A stretch of DNA of 64,000 bases, taken from Cololabis saira (taxonomy: Eukaryota; Chordata; Actinopteri; Beloniformes; Belonidae). Location of the stretch: NCBI RefSeq assembly GCF_033807715.1, contig NC_084597.1, positions 4,337,058 through 4,401,057 on the forward strand, written 5' to 3'. Of the stretch, positions 60,819 to 64,000 are shown one piece after another. The position numbers and the translations under genes are program-made. The notes beneath the pieces were generated by a model. It had not been told where the DNA came from and ran no database searches. It worked only from the letters and a program-made list of their open reading frames with translations. Position 1 is the first letter of the stretch, and each line of letters starts with the position of its first letter.

Positions 60819-60979
60819 TTAATTTTGTGTCTTCAGGTATCCATCCAGTTGTATGGCGCTGTCTTGGTTCACATTAGAACTCGTAAGGCCCGCGAAGAAG
60901 TCTCCGTCATCAGATGAACTGGCACTGGCGACATCCGTCAGCGAAGGATCCTCCAGGTGCTCCTTGATGTAGTCCATTC
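60819..60979 (-). CDS. hAT-transposase-derived gene, putative downstream exon
   Basis: Preceded on the minus strand by a good acceptor (TTCCCTGTACTTCAG), this segment encodes GMDYIKEHLEDPSLTDVASA then an acidic/serine DGDFFAGL region and a stop at 60819. Joined to the donor at 62348, it completes the glycine codon and continues KLG-MDYIKEHL, which fits the domain order of a hAT transposase C-terminal half. No dimerisation domain is visible further downstream within the window. Confidence 0.6.
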
Positions 60980-61027
60980 CTGAAGTACAGGGAAGGTGAA
61001 ATACCATTAGTACAGCTGGAATACCAA

Positions 61028-62024
61028 TTAAAGCTGCAAGCAGCGATTAACGGGCCCTCGCACTCACGGTCACCGTCCCCCATAAGCATATCAGAAATGA
61101 CACCACCCACGACTTCCTATGTCAAACCATTCAAAAGTTATAGCAGAAAATCGGAACAACCAATCAGAAGAAGGGGCGGGGCTAATTAAGGCCAAAGAAG
61201 CTCAAGGACTCATTACAGAGTCCGATGACACCACCCACGACCCTCTATGTCAAACCATTCAAATGTTATAGCAGGAAATAGGGACAACCAATCAGAAGAA
61301 GGGGCGGGGCTAATTTTCACCAATTATGGTCAAGGACTCAATACCGAGTCCGATGACACCACCCACGACTCATTATGTCAAACCATTCAAAAGTTATGGC
61401 AGAGAATAGTATTATAGGGGGCGCTGTTGAGCCGTTAGGCCACGCCCATTAATGCAAACCATGAAATATCACATTTATCACCAAGCCTGGCTTGCATGCA
61501 AAATTTGGTGACTTTTGGGGAACTATCAAATATGGATCAATCAGATGAAGGGGGGGGCGCACTTTTTGGCGTCTAGCGTCGCCACAGTAACACTTTTGAA
61601 AGAGAAAAGTAATGGGCGTAGTCGCAGGATGGAGACGCACATTTTGATGTATAACACACCTGGGTGCACGTTACGGTTCGGGCCGTATTAACTGCCGGAG
61701 GAATGGCATAAATTGCGCCAAAATTACGCGATTAATTCAAAATGTTCAAAATGGCCGACTTCCTGTTGGGTTTCGGCCATGGCGCCAAGAGACTTTTCTT
61801 TAAGTTGCGACATGATACAGGTGTGTACCGATTTTCGTTCAGGTACGTCAAACCGTATTGTGGGGCTTGAGGCACAAAGTTTTCTAGGGGGTGCTGTTGA
61901 GCCGTTAGGACACGCCCATTAATGCAATACATTAAATATCAAATTTTTTGCCAGGCCTGGCTTGCGTGCAAAAAATTCCTACAGATACAATAGGGCCTTC
62001 GCACTGTAAGTGCTCAGGCCCTAA
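61028..62024 (-). repeat. Interspersed repeat R, copy 4, inside the putative intron
   Basis: The reverse complement matches 34155-34956, with ends TTAAAGCTGCAAGCAGCGAT and CTCAGGCCCTAA. It contains a partial internal duplication (TGTCAAACCATTCAAA occurs three times) and lies between the two putative hAT-derived exons. Confidence 0.85.
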
Positions 62025-62347
62025 TAATGGAGAATACAAAAGGTAGATACATTTTATATTGCTGTTCAAACTCTGATGCATTATTTCCCCCTGCTCAGCA
62101 CAATTAGACAGTCATAACAACCAGGAATGCATATGCAGAAGGAAATCAGACAATTAGGGGAGCTTAAATACCCCTCCCAAATTGGTCAGCGGATTGCCAC
62201 TTCAGTGTATATGTGTCTATAACACTGTATACATCCACATACTACAGTGCAGTGTATTAACCTCTCAAGTGTATGCTCCCTGAACTAACGTTGCAAACTA
62301 CGAATCACTATCATACAAGTAAAAATGCATTATGTCCATGTGCTCAC

Positions 62348-62470
62348 CCAGTTTGATTGTAGCATCATCTTTCCAAGTAGTTTTGAATTTGGGGACAAGA
62401 ATTGTATCTGCAATCAGTTCAGGATCTCTAAAGATGTAATCAAAGCGCTCCGTTATGCCAGCTAGCAAGG
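62348..62470 (-). CDS. hAT-transposase-derived gene, putative middle exon
   Basis: The minus-strand frame reads LLLALLAGITERFDYIFRDP, ELIADTILVPKFKTTWKDDA and TIKL. The ALL-GI-RF / DPE-A--L-PKFK--W pattern is the conserved region before the dimerisation domain in many hAT transposases. A donor GTGAGCA follows at 62347. The acceptor is uncertain: GCTAG lies within the conserved frame and is preceded by a pyrimidine-rich tract. Confidence 0.65.
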
Positions 62471-62618
62471 CGAGAAGGAGAGAAGATTTGTGTTAAAATC
62501 AACATTCAAGAATATTCAAAAATGGTTAAAAAATAGCAGATGTACAAGCTTGCAGTACTACACTTAGTGAAACACTGTGAGCTTGTAGATCTGCCATTTT
62601 TGATATGCCTAAAGTTAA

Positions 62619-63548
62619 AGGGGACCTATTATGAAAAACAAGTTTTTTTCTTGTTTTAACATATATAAAGTGGTCTCCCCTCACCCGGCCAACAGAGGAA
62701 AGATGAAATCCCATGAATTTCTGCAAGGTCTGTACCCCGCCCGGCAGAATCCCCCAGTGTTATGTGACTTTTTTGAGCCGTTCAGATTCTGCTCCCGTCG
62801 TTACATAACAGCGGTAAGTGTTTTTGCATGGGCTAAAACAACCCGGAGCCCCGAGCCCGGAGTTCCGGGCGCCGGCGGCTCTATTAGTACCGTAATACAT
62901 TTTTCTTCTCTTTATGGTTTCAGATTTTCCAAGCAATGCACCTGAAGCTGTTCAACGACACATTCAGACGACGCACGGTCCTTCCTTGAGCCAGCAATGT
63001 TATTTATATATTTTAACAATAAAGTTGCCATTTGTGAAAATTCAGTGTTGTGATTTCTTTACAGTTAACATGATTCATTTGTCTTGTAACATAAATGAAA
63101 TGAGGAATCGGAGTAAATAACTGTGGTGTACCTGTTTAGAATTAAATTCAATCTTCCTGTGTGAATTAGTGTGAAGACGAGGTGACTAAAGGCTGATATA
63201 TGGTTCCGCGTTACACCAACGCAGAGCCTATGGCGTAGGGAACGCGACGATTTAACGCAGAACCGTGGACACGCTTTGCTACGCAGCAGCAGCACTTCTC
63301 CCCGGAGCGACGCTTTGTCTCCTCCCCTGCTACACATCATTCAAGCAGCCAATCAGCACAGAGCCTCATTATCATAGCCCCCCCTTCCCTTAGAATGAAG
63401 CACAGAAAAAGGCTTTAGAAGCGGTAAAACTACAGACAGGGCCCACAGGCTGAATTTCTGATTTATGTAGAAAAAAAAAGCTTTAGATTGTTTTTAAGAC
63501 ATTCAAGGCCTTTTTAAAATATACATTAAATGCCATAATATGTCCCCT
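62619..63548. mobile_element. TTAA-target MITE (AGGGGACCTATTATG)
   Basis: Inverted termini AGGGGACCTATTATG and CATAATATGTCCCCT are flanked by TTAA (62615-62618, 63549-63552), a TSD typical of piggyBac or Kolobok elements. The 930-bp interior has no transposase. It contains a degenerate palindromic MITE arm at 63189-63270 and a CCCGGAGCCCCGAGCCCGGA patch. Confidence 0.88.
63189..63270. mobile_element. Degenerate palindromic MITE
   Basis: AAGGCTGATATATGGTTCCG, ACACCAACGCAGAGCCTATG and ATTTAACGCAGAACCGTGG match both arms of the family, the second with changes. Confidence 0.75.
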
Positions 63549-63606
63549 TTAAAGTAAAAGAAAAAAAAAAAAAAAAACATAAAATGTTTTCCAAGTTTTA
63601 AGGACT

Positions 63607-64000
63607 TTAATTGTGTGAGCCTATTGTGGTTAAACCTACATTGTAACGTTGAATTCGGTGCAGACAGCTCTCAGGGCCGTCTCCCCCCTTTTCTCCAATA
63701 TCTTGAGCAGCCTCTCCACAGCTATGAACAGAGAGTTGTGGCAATTGGGCGCAACAACTGGAGCGAGCAGGCTTCTTCCACAGCTTCAGCTGCTTTAACC
63801 GATCTCCCACACTTATTCCACAGCCCTTGACACTTTCCAAATGCTGAGCGATACACTCGTTTGTATCCGTCGTTGGAAGTTGCTTTCTCAGCATCAACTG
63901 TGCAGACCAAGTTGAGGAGATGGCAAGCACAGCGTTGATGCTTTGGGAGCTCAAATTCAAAGCCATCATTCTCATCTAGGATATCTGACATTTCAACAAA
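63607..64000 (-). pseudogene. hAT-transposase-derived gene, upstream block, runs off the window
   Basis: The minus-strand frame (63722-63991) reads MSDILDENDGFEFELPKHQR, CACHLLNLVCTVDAEKA and AFGKCQGLWNKCGRSVKAAE. H-x-L-N-L near HQRCACHLLNLV is the conserved hAT catalytic-region motif. After a one-base shift near 63720 the frame continues IAVERLLKILEKRGETALRA and VCTEFNV to about 63650. The segment normally found between this and the 62348-62470 block is not visible, so an exon is missing or deleted. The gene could be a decayed transposon or a domesticated copy. Confidence 0.65.

Overview
This is a repeat-saturated vertebrate nuclear DNA window, almost certainly from a teleost fish. The evidence is long tetranucleotide and (CA)n microsatellites, hAT, Harbinger-like and Tol2-like transposons with clear target-site duplications (TSDs), L2/CR1-like and Tx1-like LINE remains, a Ty3/gypsy-type solo LTR, and two recognisable vertebrate genes or gene remnants. 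There are no operons, CRISPR arrays or bacterial features. I saw no tRNA or rRNA gene by eye.

Host sequence is sparse. The best candidate for a real gene is the first coding exon of an astrotactin (ASTN2-like) on the minus strand at 23414-23864, in a GC/CpG-rich block with a consensus splice donor. If it is live, everything to its left (1-23413) is probably intron 1 and everything to its right is upstream DNA. Its reading frame is broken by several one-base indels, most in or beside G/C runs, which suggests consensus errors as much as decay. The second host-derived feature is a dead copy of INPPL1 (SHIP2) at about 35905-38990. It keeps SH2-domain and SAM-domain sequence but lacks the central 5-phosphatase region, and it is interrupted by a hAT transposon and a LINE.

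Layout. 1-2650: a BED-finger hAT element split by a second BED-finger hAT. 3196-4800: (GA)n, a Harbinger-type MITE carrying an 85-bp palindromic MITE, and a foldback hAT-like element. 5851-9003: two large TIR elements. 9340-20056: LINE 3' fragments, three copies of a composite hAT MITE with CTTT/CCTT arrays at its centre, and other hAT elements. 20503-23255: a local duplication around a TCGACATT-type repeat, then a (GGAA)n array. 23414-25958: astrotactin exon 1 and, just upstream, a Tol2-like element. 26185-32258: a minisatellite with a solo LTR, AAAG arrays and a decayed Tx1-like LINE. 32265-34956: LINE/SINE tails, one unidentified coding-like block and a multi-copy repeat. 35393-40638: the INPPL1 copy and its invaders. 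41262-54475: a retroviral integrase scrap, a perfect 53-bp inverted repeat, nested Harbinger/hAT elements and microsatellites. 55428-58867: a near-complete hAT transposon with a decayed transposase of about 850 codons. 58977-64000: an L2-like LINE and a hAT-transposase-derived gene split into blocks on the minus strand, whose gaps hold two other repeats.

The window is best read as a record of transposition. TSDs and one within-window empty site give the relative order of several insertions. I did not find a convincing undescribed functional system. The most distinctive item is the composite, microsatellite-bearing hAT MITE family, which appears to contain half of an unrelated palindromic MITE.
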